The notes beneath the pieces were generated by a model. The model saw only the letters and a program-made list of their open reading frames with translations, was not told the DNA's origin and did no database searches. From contig JBAIAA010000098.1 in the NCBI GenBank assembly GCA_037893245.1, positions 124,001 through 188,000 on the forward strand: 64,000 bases of DNA, in the 5' to 3' direction. Positions 10,057-20,489 of this stretch are shown here, one piece after another (within the stretch, counting starts at the first letter, position 1; each line of letters begins with the position of its first letter). The stretch is from Crossaster papposus. Its lineage: Eukaryota; Echinodermata; Asteroidea; Velatida; Solasteridae. The translations under genes were made by a program, and so were the position numbers.

Positions 10057-10557
10057 TATTCAAGTTTCAAGTTTATTCACACACGTATTTCAATGTTGGC
10101 AACAACAAAACAATCATTACAAGTAAGCACAATATAAATACAAACAGTTAATTAAATGATAATGTGAAAATTAAACTACTAAGTGTAGAAAAAAGAACAT
10201 GTCAACATTGAGGAAAAAGAAGAAGCCGAAGCTTGTATTCCTTTCCCTTTTCCCCACCCTTACCCCAACCCAGACACATTAACTACGGACAACATACAAG
10301 GACTACAATAAACAATTACACTTACAGGAGATCAGGCCAAATAATAAATAAATGAATTACCATCATTCAGCAAGTTAAGTTTGATTTTGTTTCTAAAAAT
10401 ATGAAGAGAACAAGACTGCTTGACATCCGTCGGACTATTCCAAAATTTGATTCCACGTTGTCTGGGACTATTTTTTTAAATAAAGATGTACGGTTAAAAT
10501 GTTGATACAAAAGTTTTCGAGATGTACTTCTGGTTACATAACAATGAACATCTGAGG

Positions 10558-10990
10558 TTAAAATGAAAAGATGATTAAAGCAATTAGTTTAAACATAAAT
10601 ATGCCAAGATTAAAATAAAAAATATTAGTCAACTTAAGCAGGTTCAAATGGACCAATAGAGGAGTTGTGTGATCTAAATAACCCGCTTTAGAAATAATAC
10701 GTACAGCTTTTTTTTTGTAAGAGAAATAATTTATTATGTTGAGAAATTGAGCCACCCCAGACAATAACTGAATAATTTAAATAAGGAAGTATGAACGAAT
10801 TATACAATGTTAATAAAACATTACTGGGAAGAATTGGCTTCAATGGATTCATAACACCAATCTTTTTAGAGACCTTAGTACTAGTAGCCAAAGTATTGAT
10901 ATGATTAGACCAACTTAAATGACTATCAATGTTAATACCTAAACGGTTGGTATTGGAAACTTGTTGAAGAATGATACAATTTAATACCAA
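10558..10990 (-). pseudogene. LINE ORF2 C-terminal part
   Basis: Two overlapping frames read RLGINIDSHLSWSNHI, NSFILPYLNYSVIVWGG and then KKKAVRIISKAGYLDHTTPL, the thumb and C-terminal region that follows the RT in L2/CR1/Jockey-type ORF2 proteins. A frame change falls at about 10690-10760. Confidence 0.75.
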
Positions 10991-11008
10991 AGGAACAGTT
11001 TGAGAATA

Positions 11009-11572
11009 TTAACAATTACCAGAACTGAAAATAATATAATTTGTTTTGAAGAGATTGACAGATAATTTATTAGATAACAGCCAAAAGGAAATCTTAACAA
11101 GTTCAACATTTAAGTTTTGAATACCAGTATTAATATCATTATGGTCATACAATAAACTTGTATCGTCTGCAAATAAACAAAATGAAATAATTTTCGAAGA
11201 ATTACAAATATCGTTTATGTAAATAAGAAATAATAATGATTCCAACACAGAACCTTGAGGTACCCCACATGAAATATATTGATCCATGGAGATGGCAGAA
11301 TTGTAACACACAAATTGATTTATATTACAAAGATAAGTTTTAAACCATTCCAAAGCAATACCACGTATACCATACTGGTCTAATTTCCGAATGAGGATGT
11401 CATGATTAACCGTGTCAAAGGCCTTTGACAGGTCCAAAACAATTCCAATAGATAGTTTCTTATTATCAATGGCACCAAGTATTTTATTAACAACCTGAAC
11501 TATAGCCATCTCGGTGGACCTATTTTTCCTAAAACCAAATTGAGAATCAGACAATATACCATTTTTGTCCAC
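11009..11572 (-). pseudogene. LINE reverse transcriptase core
   Basis: 187 residues with the canonical RT blocks in order: FGFRKNRSTEMA, LDLSKAFDTVNHDIL (first catalytic Asp), CGVPQGSVLESLLFLIYIND, and FADDTSLL (catalytic pair). 'F-A-D-D' is the non-LTR form of the motif. Upstream the frame is broken before the LTR insertion at 11680. Downstream it continues, after a stop, into 10990-10558. Confidence 0.88.
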
Positions 11573-11680
11573 AAATGATATCAGACGATTAAAATCAACT
11601 TCTCAAACACTTTACTGTAAATTGACAAGATTGATATGGGTCTGTAATTTCCAATTTCATTCTTATTTCATTTTTGTGTA

Positions 11681-12563
11681 TGTCACAGGTCCTTCCTGAT
11701 CGGAAGTCCTTATGTTTATTATACCGGTCCGCGGTAGACAAAATTAAATTTAAAGTTATAAAGAATTACAGGTCGATGGGACAATCGCACAAGAACAAAT
11801 ATTAATAGGGACAAACAAATATAACAGTTGGATTAACAAGAATTGACAATATCACAGATGAATACAGATCAACACTTATTATAAAACAGCAATATAAAAG
11901 GATATAGATGATTCAATCTGAACAAACGCGATGAATTTATCCGACACGCGAGCGAATAGTTCACATATAAAACGCGACACGCGAACGAATAGTTCAGTTC
12001 AGAATGGCGACAAATGGAGAAGAAGACACAGAATCTGGATGAAGAAGAAGACACGAAATGTAGACTGAAGTGGGGGATGGACTGGCAAAGGTGAACTGGG
12101 AAAAGATGTCGAAGAGATGAACTGAGGAAACTGATGTACTGCAGAATACTGGAACGGGATGGTGAAAACAGTGGAAGGCGACACTCCTACAGCACGCACG
12201 CACGGTGAGGAAATCCAATCACAACGGGATGCCGTGCTGGAATTCGTCCTCGAGTCTTGAGTCTTGTCAACTGCATATGGCCATGGGGTCACACCTATTT
12301 CAGTAGAAATAGTGGAAACAAGGCTCATGTAGGAGGCAAGGTGGCATTGATCCTGACTGGTCGCAGGCTGAAGTCAGAATGACCCAAACCACATACATGA
12401 GGCCTCGCCCCGAACCTGACTTGTCAAGCAGCTAGTTCATTTCCGAGACAGGTCGTAAATAACAGTTGGGCACCGTTAAGAACACAATTAAAGGGGTTCA
12501 GTACGTGGCCTAAACAATAAAACCTTGTCCAACCCAAAAAGTGGATTTTTGGGGGGTGTGACA
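11681..12563 (-). repeat. 3' LTR (883 bp)
   Basis: Direct repeat of 15848-17814 without the insertion found there. It contains a tandem pair of GCGACACGCGARCGAATAGT-like words (about 11939-11997). Confidence 0.85.
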
Positions 12564-12575
12564 CTCTCCCCTTCT
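12564..12575 (-). promoter_or_regulatory. Polypurine tract of the LTR element
   Basis: On the minus strand AGAAGGGGAGAG abuts the LTR start TGTCACACC, as expected for the plus-strand primer. Confidence 0.7.
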
Positions 12576-12629
12576 AAAATCATGGCGTCCCGACATGGCT
12601 ATAATAAAACTTGACAGAAACTAATGCTT

Positions 12630-12998
12630 CTACATGTATTTGGTCACAATGCAAGATTGAAGCAGTGTAAGACTTTGCTTCTGGATTGCTAAGTGTTCTT
12701 CAATAAGTTTAGTCTCAGAAGGTCTCAATCGGCTATACCCAAGTCGCTCAGGTGCTCTCCTGTTGCGGGCTGGATATCTACGTCTGGCTAGGGCCGTTGG
12801 GCTATCTGGAGTTGACTCGTCTGACGAAGAAGTATTAGGCTCTGAGGAACTTGTTGTCTCTTGGAGGGAGACAGGTTCCGACGTAGAGGAAGATCCAGAG
12901 GGGGCACTGCTCTGTCGGCTCTGAGGAACTTGTTGTCTCTTGGAGGGAGACACGTTCCGACGTAGAGGAAGCTCCGGAGGGGGCACTGTCAGCCTCAT
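12630..12998 (-). CDS. C-terminal tail of gypsy-type Pol, fragment
   Basis: A 122-residue open frame that is Ser/Pro-rich and then reads RRRYPARNRRAPERLGY, a basic motif that commonly closes metazoan Ty3/gypsy integrase-containing polyproteins. It contains an internal near-duplication (PSKRQQVPQS / SLQETTSS blocks). The catalytic integrase core is missing. It ends about 55 bases before the polypurine tract. Confidence 0.55.
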   Translation of the reverse strand: MRLTVPPPELPLRRNVSPSKRQQVPQSRQSSAPSGSSSTSEPVSLQETTSSSEPNTSSSDESTPDSPTALARRRYPARNRRAPERLGYSRLRPSETKLIEEHLAIQKQSLTLLQSCIVTKYM

Positions 12999-12999
12999 C

Positions 13000-13484
13000 C
13001 ACTGGGTCGATGACCCATGGGGCTGCTTAATTCAGCTGGAACAAACTCTGGTGCTTCGGGATCGAGGATAATTGCTGGTGGATCTTCGTCACTGGTGGGG
13101 TATGGAAGCAGCGTCCGTGGGGCTGGTACAGGCCGTGTTTTGGGTTCAATCAGTACTCCATCCCTCTCGGTACTTGGATGTCCAGGAGGTGAGGTGTGAA
13201 TTATTAATTTCCCTGGCTGGTTATATTTACCTCTTGATTGGCGTAGTGAGATTCTTGGGGCTGGCTTTGGACAGACAGTAGTTGACGGCTTTGCCGGGGC
13301 TTTGGGAAGAAACCCACAAGGGAGTAACTACAGGTCTCTCTTGTCTTAAACTACTCTTGTGACGTCACTCTATTCAGAAAAGTGTCGATTATTTTAAAGA
13401 ATGTACAGTTAACTGTACATTCTTTTAAGAATTAACAGAAAAAGAACGACTCAGTGGACACAGAAATTGCTATTGTTATATTTA
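13000..13484. other. LTR-element interior, unassigned, with a 30-bp perfect palindrome
   Basis: No retroviral-type domain is visible. 13396-13425 is a perfect 30-bp palindrome (AAAGAATGTACAGTT and its complement), with no spacer. Confidence 0.6.
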
Positions 13485-13719
13485 TTACAACTTAGTAAGA
13501 GCTATGTTGACAGTTTCTTTAGAGCTTTCAACAGTTAATTGTCTTGGAGGTCTCTTTGCCGTGTCGACGCGCTTATGCAGTTTCAGCCCGGCTGACTGCT
13601 CTCCTATGATCCTCACTGGTTCTGGCCACCGAAGCCCTTGTTGTAGAGACGAGATGCTGCCATGCTCGATCGTATGGAGTGGTTCGTCCAAAAGCCTTGT
13701 TGCACAGATTTGCCACAAC
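13485..13719 (-). other. Exon-like ORF with splice acceptor and poly(A) signal inside the LTR element
   Basis: A long pyrimidine-rich tract ends GATATCCCAG (acceptor at 13720), followed by 77 open codons reading for example LRWPEPVRIIGEQSAGLKL and KRPPRQLTVESS, then TAA at 13485-13487. AATAAA overlaps the stop. This is the layout of a terminal coding exon. I do not recognise the protein. It could be a captured host exon, an accessory (env-like) exon of the element, or chance. Confidence 0.35.
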
Positions 13720-14880
13720 CTGGGATATCAACAATAACAAAAATAAAATAAGATGGATGCGCCAAACCGCATGTAACAAATTGCATCAAGGTTTGTCTAA
13801 AACATTCGAAAATGAAAATGGCCCAAGAACTTATTACCACTAAGAAAACAAATGGAGGATAAACCTTTTTATTAGCAAGGTCGAAGCGATGGTTTGCAAT
13901 TTAAAATATGTACATTTCTTGTAAATGGGAATAATTTTCGACGGAGATAGGTCATAGTTATGTCATACGTTCGAAGGTCCTAAAAAGTACTACTATAATG
14001 CACAACTTTAAAAGGGCTGGTATACGTATAACACGTACATGTACTTTACATTCGCTAACTCGCCCATGTTGTCCTGTCCTGTCGTATACCTGTGTAGCAA
14101 AAACGGCAGAAAAACCAACAGAAATTAGTTTTGTTCCGAGTCTGGTTTGACGTGTGATAATGAAACCGTTCAGGGTTTAACAAAAGGCTGGTATACTTTC
14201 GACACGGAATAATGACTATTGACGATATTGTTACACCATAAAAAGGGCTAAAATTGGTAAAAATATTAAGCCAAAATGAGCTGCTGATGAGAGCTAAGCC
14301 AAATGTTGGGAATAACAAGTTCTTGTTTCCTTTTCTTGCTTATTTTCCATCATTACCTGATCCGTTAGGGGTCCAAATCAGCCACGAGTAGTAGGAAGTT
14401 TCTTCACCTCTGAATTTGCCGCTTTAGTATAAATCCTCATTGGAGTATAAAATCCTCATCGAATATGTCCCAAAATACTGGTGTAAATCACCATCAAAAT
14501 AAATTGGCGAGTCAGTTCTTGAAGTGACACAACATATCTCCCAACGTATTCCTACTCAAAAATATGTACGGATCCTCACTGGAAGACATATTAGCGGAGT
14601 TAGCAGAGACACACCCGACGCACAACAATGTATGGCATCAAATGACTTCGAAGTCGAATGTACTGGGCATTTTAAACACCCTCATTTTACCCAACCTTTA
14701 TTCACTTGTTTGGTTACGCAACACGGAGACTAGACAGGACAAAGCTTTCACATTCCTTAGTAGCTTGCACCACTGAACAATGGAATTAAATCGTCTCATA
14801 CTTTAAAGCATTAGTAAGAATTGACACTTGTTGTTCCTTTTAAATATTGACAATGGGTGTAAAAGGGACGTAGTTTAAGT
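13720..14880. other. LTR-element interior, unassigned
   Basis: About 1.1 kb where RT/RNase H/integrase would be expected, but none of their motifs is visible on either strand. A plus-strand 70-codon ORF (14564-14776, beginning MYGSSLEDILAEL) is unrecognised. Confidence 0.4.
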
Positions 14881-14881
14881 C

Positions 14882-14988
14882 GGAGAAACGACTCAAAAGG
14901 TGGACATTCTTTGATTCAAATTGGGCTCGGACGCTGCGCGTCCTCGCCCATTCGAATCAAAGAATGTCCACTTTTTCGTCATTTCTCC
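14882..14988. repeat. Inverted repeat with ~44-bp arms
   Basis: GGAGAAACGACTCAAAAGGT...GGACATTCTTTGATTC is mirrored by GAATCAAAGAATGTCC...TCATTTCTCC around a GC-rich loop at 14926-14943. Probably a small MITE or a strong hairpin. Confidence 0.75.
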
Positions 14989-15013
14989 TTAACATATCCA
15001 CGCCCGCCTTCTC

Positions 15014-15262
15014 CTAAGTGAAGCTCACTGACATCTCTATCCCGATGTATGGCACGATTTGCCCACTAGCTCCTATCACCATCAAATTAGTGAGGGGTTC
15101 CAGTGGGCAGTTGCACAGATTCTGACAATAGAAAGCCTTGAATGTGCATGTCAATTGTATTGTAAGCCGGTGTCCAAAAGGCATGAGACATCGTGCCCGT
15201 CTACAACAGCGCTGACGATGGACGGGTTGCCCACCAGGTACTCCTTGGAGGGGTGTACTTTT
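15014..15262 (-). pseudogene. Retropepsin-like aspartic protease, frameshifted
   Basis: Minus strand reads EYLVGNPSIVSAVVDG, then CLLDTGL with the catalytic Asp-Thr-Gly at about 15174-15166. A TGA follows shortly afterwards. In a second frame the domain continues NLMVIGASGQIVPYIGIEM, the usual C-terminal half of gypsy-type proteases ('GA-G--IPY-G'). One frame change separates the halves. Confidence 0.65.
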
Positions 15263-15346
15263 CACGCTGTTGCAGGCGACACGATTTCCTGGGTTGCTAT
15301 TTTGCCTTAAGGGACGCTTCTGTTGCTTGGCCGCTTGGTCGTCCCT

Positions 15347-15604
15347 CTACTGGCGGCCATCGTCGTTTCCAGAGTTAGTTGGGGGTTGGCAATAGGCCAT
15401 CATTTGCCGCTGGACCTGTTCTGCATTTTGGGGATTGGTGCAGCCTTCCATCCTGTGCCCTATCTGACCACAGTTGAAGCACACCATAGGTCTCCGTCGT
15501 GGGGCTCCCATAGGACGTGGGGCTCCTAATCCTAGGACGTGGAGCTGGTCTGGGGGGTGACTGTTTGTCTTCAAGGGACTTGCCATGTTGTCGTAAGAAT
15601 TCAC
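15347..15604 (-). CDS. Gag fragment with CCHC zinc knuckle
   Basis: 85 residues. MVCFNCGQIGHRMEGCTN matches C-x2-C-x4-H-x4-C, the nucleic-acid-binding knuckle of nucleocapsid. The preceding segment is proline- and arginine-rich (GAPRRRP). The rest of gag is not recognisable between here and the primer site. Confidence 0.8.
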   Translation of the reverse strand: MNSYDNMASPLKTNSHPPDQLHVLGLGAPRPMGAPRRRPMVCFNCGQIGHRMEGCTNPQNAEQVQRQMMAYCQPPTNSGNDDGRQ

Positions 15605-15821
15605 CTAATGCATCCTTAAATCACTACTGAGCTCAACTTTACCCTCTGTCTCGGACATGACTTCACAAGTATATAACAACAATACACAATATCTATAACA
15701 CAATTAAATATCAGGGAACAATGGAATATCTACAATTATCCAAGCAAATATTAATATTGGATCTTGTGCTTTATAGTTTGACTGTGGGTCGCTAATAAAT
15801 ATTCTGTATTAGCGATTCGAC

Positions 15822-15842
15822 CAAATCCGGGTGGTGCCTCCA
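15822..15842 (-). promoter_or_regulatory. Primer-binding site of the LTR element
   Basis: On the plus strand, AATCCGGGTGGTGCCTCCA looks like a tRNA 3' end (T-arm half, acceptor, discriminator, CCA). It lies 5 bp from the LTR boundary at 15848. The tRNA species was not determined. Confidence 0.65.
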
Positions 15843-17169
15843 AATTTTGTCACAGGTCCTTCCTGATCGGAAGTCCTTATGTTTATTATACCGGTCCGCG
15901 GTAGACAAAATTAAATTTAAAGTTATAAAGAATTACAGGTCGATGGGACAATCGCACAAGAACAAATATTAATAGGGACAAACAAATATAACAGTTGGAT
16001 TAACAAGAATTGACAATATCACAGATGAATACAGATCAACACTTATTATAAAACAGCAATATAAAAGTATATAGGCCTAGATGATTCAATCTGAACAAAC
16101 GCGATGAATTTATCCGACACGCGAGCGAATAGTTCACATATAAAACGCGACACGCGAACGAATAGTTCAGTTCAGAATGACGACAAATGGAGAAGAAGAC
16201 ACAGAATCTGGATGAAGAAGAAGATCTGGCCACAGTTGACTGGCAAAGGTGAACTGGGAAAAGATGTCGAAGAGATGAACTGAGGAAACTGATGTACTGC
16301 AGAATACTGGAACGGGATGGTGAAAACAGTGGAAGGCGACACTCCTACAGCACGCACGCACGGTGAGGAAATCCAATCACAACGGGATGCCGTGCTGGAA
16401 TTCGTCCTCTCGTGAGTCTCGAGTCTTGAGTCTTGTCAACTGCATATGGGGTCACACCTATTTCAGTAGAAATAGTGGAAACAAGGCTCATGTAGGAGGC
16501 AAGGTGGCATTGATCCTGACTGGTCGCAGGCTGAAGTCAGAATGACCCAAACCACATACATGAGGCCCGGGGGGGGGGGGGGGGGGGGGGGGGGGGCGGA
16601 GGGGGGCCCTTCGAGGCTGTGATTGCGAAACGCTGTGGTACCGTCCATTCTCAAAATAGGGGGGAACAATTTTCTCACTCGAAACATTAAGAGTTTTTGG
16701 CATCCAATCTTAACATCTTGTCTTTTGTAGTTGTACAAGGTTGTTATTTACCTTAATGTTTATCATCCAATGACAAAAATTGTATTGAAAATGAAAAAAG
16801 CAGTCGAAAAATTAAGCGTTGACGTACCGTTGATGCGCGTGGAGATTGTGCACAAATACTCAAACGACGTTAACAAATACCTCCCCTAAAAAGGGCAATA
16901 ATAATCGATAAATTGTGAAAAATCGTGCTTTGACCCCACTCATTTGTTTCCATGGATACGTTAAAAAAGGATGTAGCAGTGATATACTGAATTTAAAAAA
17001 AAATCTGCCTGTGACCCCCTTGCGTTTTATCGTGTTGTTTTCGAACGAAAATGGCAGAAAATGACATCGCCCCAAACAACATCCGTGTAGATCGTGCCTG
17101 CGTACCTGGCTTTGCGGACGTTGTATGAATCACTAAATGCGGAAAGCGATACACAGAGCAAATCTATGA

Positions 17170-17230
17170 AAGGCCGTTCATGTCATTGACGAATTAGGAG
17201 GGCGCTTCAATGACATGAACGGCGCCTCAT
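17170..17230. repeat. Short inverted repeat inside the hAT-like element
   Basis: GCCGTTCATGTCATTG and CAATGACATGAACGGC flank a ~20-bp loop. Confidence 0.7.
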
Positions 17231-17263
17231 ACAAATCTGTACGTGTTTCAATGGTGCGCTTCG

Positions 17264-17546
17264 CGGTAGCGACACTGACCTCTATACATGGACAGATCAT
17301 CCATTGTTTCATTTTGAAGTCGGCATGCAGAGAAGTGCAACATGGCGTCACTGCTGTGAGCCAATGAAATGTCCAGGTGTAGAGTTCAGTTGGTTGGTAA
17401 ATCCACTGACCTCTACAACTGGACATTTCATTGGCTCACAGCAGTGACGCCATGTTGCACTTCCAGTTCGCGCCGACTTCAAGTGTTAGCACAGCAGAAT
17501 ATGGACAATGATCTGTCCAGGTGTTGAGGTCAGTGGGTAGCGATCT
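17264..17546. repeat. Long palindrome inside the hAT-like element
   Basis: Arms of about 130 bp: CACTGACCTCTA...TGGACAGATCATCC through GTGCAACATGGCGTCACTGC and AATGAAATGTCCAG are repeated in reverse complement to 17546. One arm contains extra bases (about 17490-17510). It may be an additional nested foldback element. Confidence 0.7.
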
Positions 17547-17932
17547 ATACGTATTTACTGTGTGAGATGTGTGGCTCATGAGCGTGGAAGAACGAATGAG
17601 ATACATTTCAACGTTGGTGGCGCACTTTCTTGGGCCCCCCTCCGCCCCCCTGATAAGGCCTAGCCCCGAACCTGACTTGTCAAGCAGCTAGTTCATGTCC
17701 GAGACAGGTCGTAAATAACAGTTGGGCACCGTTAAGAAAAAATTAAAGGGGTTCAGTGGCCTAAACAATAAAACCTTGTCCAACCCAAAAAGTGGATTTT
17801 TGGGGGGTGTGACATGTATCTAGCCGGGAACGACTTTGCCAATCTTTAATCCATCAGGGATTATTCCTGAAGTAATAGATTTGTTAAAAATAAGGGCAAG
17901 TTGCTCGACTGAGGAATATTTAGCTTTTTTTT

Positions 17933-18874
17933 TTAGTACAATAGAACTAATACAATCCCATCCTGGTGCCTTACCGCTGGCCATTTTTTCTTGTAAAACG
18001 GGAATAAAGAAAAAAGAATTCGAACATCTATCATCAAGGTAGAACTCGAAAGTTGTATCAGGAGTCGGAAGCTGACTAGCAATATTATTACCAATATTAA
18101 CAAATTGTATGTATCAGCTATATTTCTATCACCGTGGACTTCATTATTATCACAGACAAAACAAGATGGATTATGCTTAGATTGAGATTTGTTTAGCAAG
18201 GAATTAATAAGTTTCCAGATACCTTTGATGTTCGATTTGTCGTGGTTAAATCTAAAACTAAAATAGTTTTTCTTAGCAAGTTTAATCAAGCTATTGAGTT
18301 TATTTCTAAATTTCGTATAACAGGTTTTATTTTGTATAGAATGAGTTTTCAAATACTGTTTGTATAAATAATTATGTTTTCTTATAGAGTTATAAATACC
18401 ATTTGTTAACCAAGAAGATTTATGTTTGTTAAAATTAATATTGATTTCTACTTGGGGGAAATGATGATTATACAGTTTCGTAACGTGATCAATAAATACA
18501 TCGTACATTACGTTAACATCATAAGTTATTATAGGACTCCAGTCTGTCTCATTAAGATCAACAATAAACTGTTCAATGTTATCGTCAGAAAAGTCACGTT
18601 TAAAATTGGAGTCGGTATTGCACTGTTGTTTAATACTAGCTACCACCAAAAACACAGGCAAGTGATCACTTAAGTCGGTAACTAAGACTCCAGCACAGTG
18701 GTTAGAGAAATTATTGGTAAAAATAGTATCAATTAAAGTGGAACTATGATCTGTTATTCTTGTAGATTTACTAATAGTTGGGAAAAAAGAATAAGAGCTA
18801 AGTATATTCAGAAAATTAGTCACACTGCAATCAGAATTATAATTGAATAAATTAATAATAAAATCACCCGTCAT
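17933..18874 (-). pseudogene. LINE endonuclease C-terminal half and linker
   Basis: 313 open codons. TRITDHSSTLIDTIFTNN and VTDLSDHLPVFLVV are the substrate-binding and catalytic Asp-His blocks of APE-type LINE endonucleases. A basic linker (YKQYLKTHSIQNKTCYTKF) leads toward the RT. Just left of it, minus-strand wording LKIGKVVP begins the RT but is cut by the LTR insertion at 17814. Confidence 0.85.
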
Positions 18875-18924
18875 ATTACACTTTTCGTTGTTATTTACTT
18901 GAGCTAGTATTTGTGTGAAATAGG

Positions 18925-19497
18925 TTATAAAATTATCGTGAATAGCATTAGGGGTTTATAGATGATTCCAATAATAACATTAGTTGTATGGATATTATCC
19001 AGCTCAATAAAACAAGCTTCAATATCAGAATTAAATACACAAATTTCATTGCGAACCTTATGAGATAAATTCTGATTGATATAAAAAGCCACTCCACCGC
19101 CTCTTTTATCAGATCTACAAAAACCTTCGATGTTATATTGAGGAAGCTGGATTAGGGGGTCATTGACATCCTTAAGCCATGTCTCCGAAATACCAATGAC
19201 TGAAAACTCCAAGGTTAACAGATTAATATAATAAGAAATATTATTGAAATTTGTAATGAGACTACGAGCATTAATATGAAGTAATTCAACATTAGTAGTA
19301 TTAGCAGTGAATGTATTCAGGAAAGTATCCTGGTCATAATAATCACAGCTAATATCTGGTAAATCATAGTTTAGGTCGGAATCAATATTATTGTCTACAA
19401 AAGATGTGAAATTAAGGTAAAAACAGATATACACTAAGTAGTCGATCTCCTGAACAGGTAACAAACAGACAAGAACAAGGACAAAAACAATACACAT
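18925..19497 (-). pseudogene. LINE endonuclease N-terminal half
   Basis: LLHINARSLITNFNNI (Asn-containing first block), VIGISETWLKD (catalytic Glu), and RGGGVAFYINQNL in the order seen in L2/CR1-type APE endonucleases. It is separated from 17933-18874 by about 50 bases where the frame changes, removing part of the domain (GGDFN block region). Confidence 0.85.
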
Positions 19498-19560
19498 AAC
19501 GGTAATTATACATAATAAATGAAATAAAACTCAAAAATATAATATAAGATCATATTACTC

Positions 19561-20160
19561 CCCCGATTCAAAAATAAAATAGTGCAGTGCATTTGAAAAT
19601 CTATCATTAACCACCACCAGAAAGCTATAGGAAATTTAACAGCCAAAAAGCAGACCCTTGCTGTGGCCAACCATGGAGTAATATACTAGTTTATTGCTCC
19701 ATGGGCCAACTAGGTGCAGACTCGACTATCCTCCAGCCAAACCCGACTACTGTAGGCGTCCACAGAGTATAGCTACAAATTCACAAAAGACGCTGATTTA
19801 ATTAACACAGGGCATGGAATGTTAACAATTTAAATCACAATAAACACAATAACCATTCTTTGATCACAATAATGGTTAAGTGCGTAAGCTGAGAAATGTT
19901 TGAGTTTAAATCACAATAGATACAATGACCATTCTTTAAAAATTGAAAATGGCGTCCCCAGCAAAGAATTGTAATTTTTTTGTTTACCCACGAAATGGTA
20001 AACGCAGTAAATCACGAAACAAATGTATATATTGGCACACAATATTGTACATATACCCACAACAAATGCTAAATACATGTGCACAAATATTCGTAAATAC
20101 CATAATTAATGAATATTTATCAACAAAACTTAGCTTAGAACACTAAGATGTGGTTGATTA
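19561..20160. other. No gene; one ~35-bp-arm inverted repeat
   Basis: 19651-19723 contains GGCCAACCATGGAGTAATA mirrored by TATTGCTCCATGGGCCAAC. The remainder is AT-rich and unassigned. A 19-base A run starts near 20164. Confidence 0.5.
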
Positions 20161-20489
20161 GTCAAAAAAAAAAAAAAAAAAACATGTTTAGCGTCACCGC
20201 CCGCTTCCTTTTTGGGGGCCGCCTCCTTTTTTCTTTTTTTTGTTGAAAAAAATGATAAATTTGACCATTTTGGTAATAAAAAAAAATATTCTAATAGGAA
20301 GGCTAGGGTGTGACGTGTAGTCGTGTACTGTGCATTACATGATCGACCCACGTGAATTTTGATTTTTAATCGTGGGTAAACCATGTTTTAATTTTAAATT
20401 GGAAGATAGGTGCATGGTAACATGTTCACTACATGACTCGAATTAAAATGTGTCGGGCAGCCAACAAAAAGGGGCCTCCTCCTTCCTTA
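20161..20489. other. No recognised feature
   Basis: AT-rich with homopolymer runs. No supported gene or repeat. Confidence 0.4.

Larger units (their letters stand above)
16568..17652. mobile_element. Non-autonomous hAT-like element with G-rich TIRs
   Basis: Flanked by ATGAGGCC (16560-16567) and ATAAGGCC (17653-17660), an 8-bp target duplication with one mismatch. The right end, read inward, is CAGGGGGGCGGAGGGGGGCC; the left end reads C then 28 G's then CGGAGGGGGGCCC, so the TIRs match apart from homopolymer expansion. CAG-type ends and 8-bp duplications are features of hAT transposons. No transposase is encoded. The other LTR lacks this insert. Confidence 0.8.
11681..17814 (-). mobile_element. 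Internally deleted Ty3/gypsy-type LTR retrotransposon
   Basis: Two LTRs (11681-12563 and 15848-17814) in direct orientation start TGTCACAGG and end GGTGTGACA as read on the plus strand. The flanking TGTA (11677-11680 and 17815-17818) is a 4-bp target duplication, and removing the element rejoins the LINE. Orientation is minus: a primer-binding-like site follows the right LTR, a polypurine tract precedes the left one, and gag knuckle, protease and a pol C-terminal tail occur in that order. RT, RNase H and integrase are absent, so it could move only with help in trans. The right LTR is enlarged by a hAT-like insertion. Confidence 0.88.
15848..17814 (-). repeat. 5' LTR interrupted by a hAT-like element
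   Basis: Matches the 11681-12563 LTR with small indels, except for a 1.09-kb interruption at 16568-17652. Confidence 0.85.
10060..19560 (-). mobile_element. L2/CR1-like LINE, split by an LTR element
   Basis: A minus-strand non-LTR retrotransposon: endonuclease pieces at 19497-17933, reverse transcriptase N-terminal part just left of 17933, then (after the LTR element at 11681-17814) the RT core at 11572-11009 and C-terminal part to about 10558. The 3' end near 10060-10080 carries AATAAACTTGAAACTTGAA, the short tandem tail typical of L2/CR1-type elements. Several frameshifts and stops make it inactive. Clade assignment is by eye from the endonuclease and RT wording. Confidence 0.8.
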
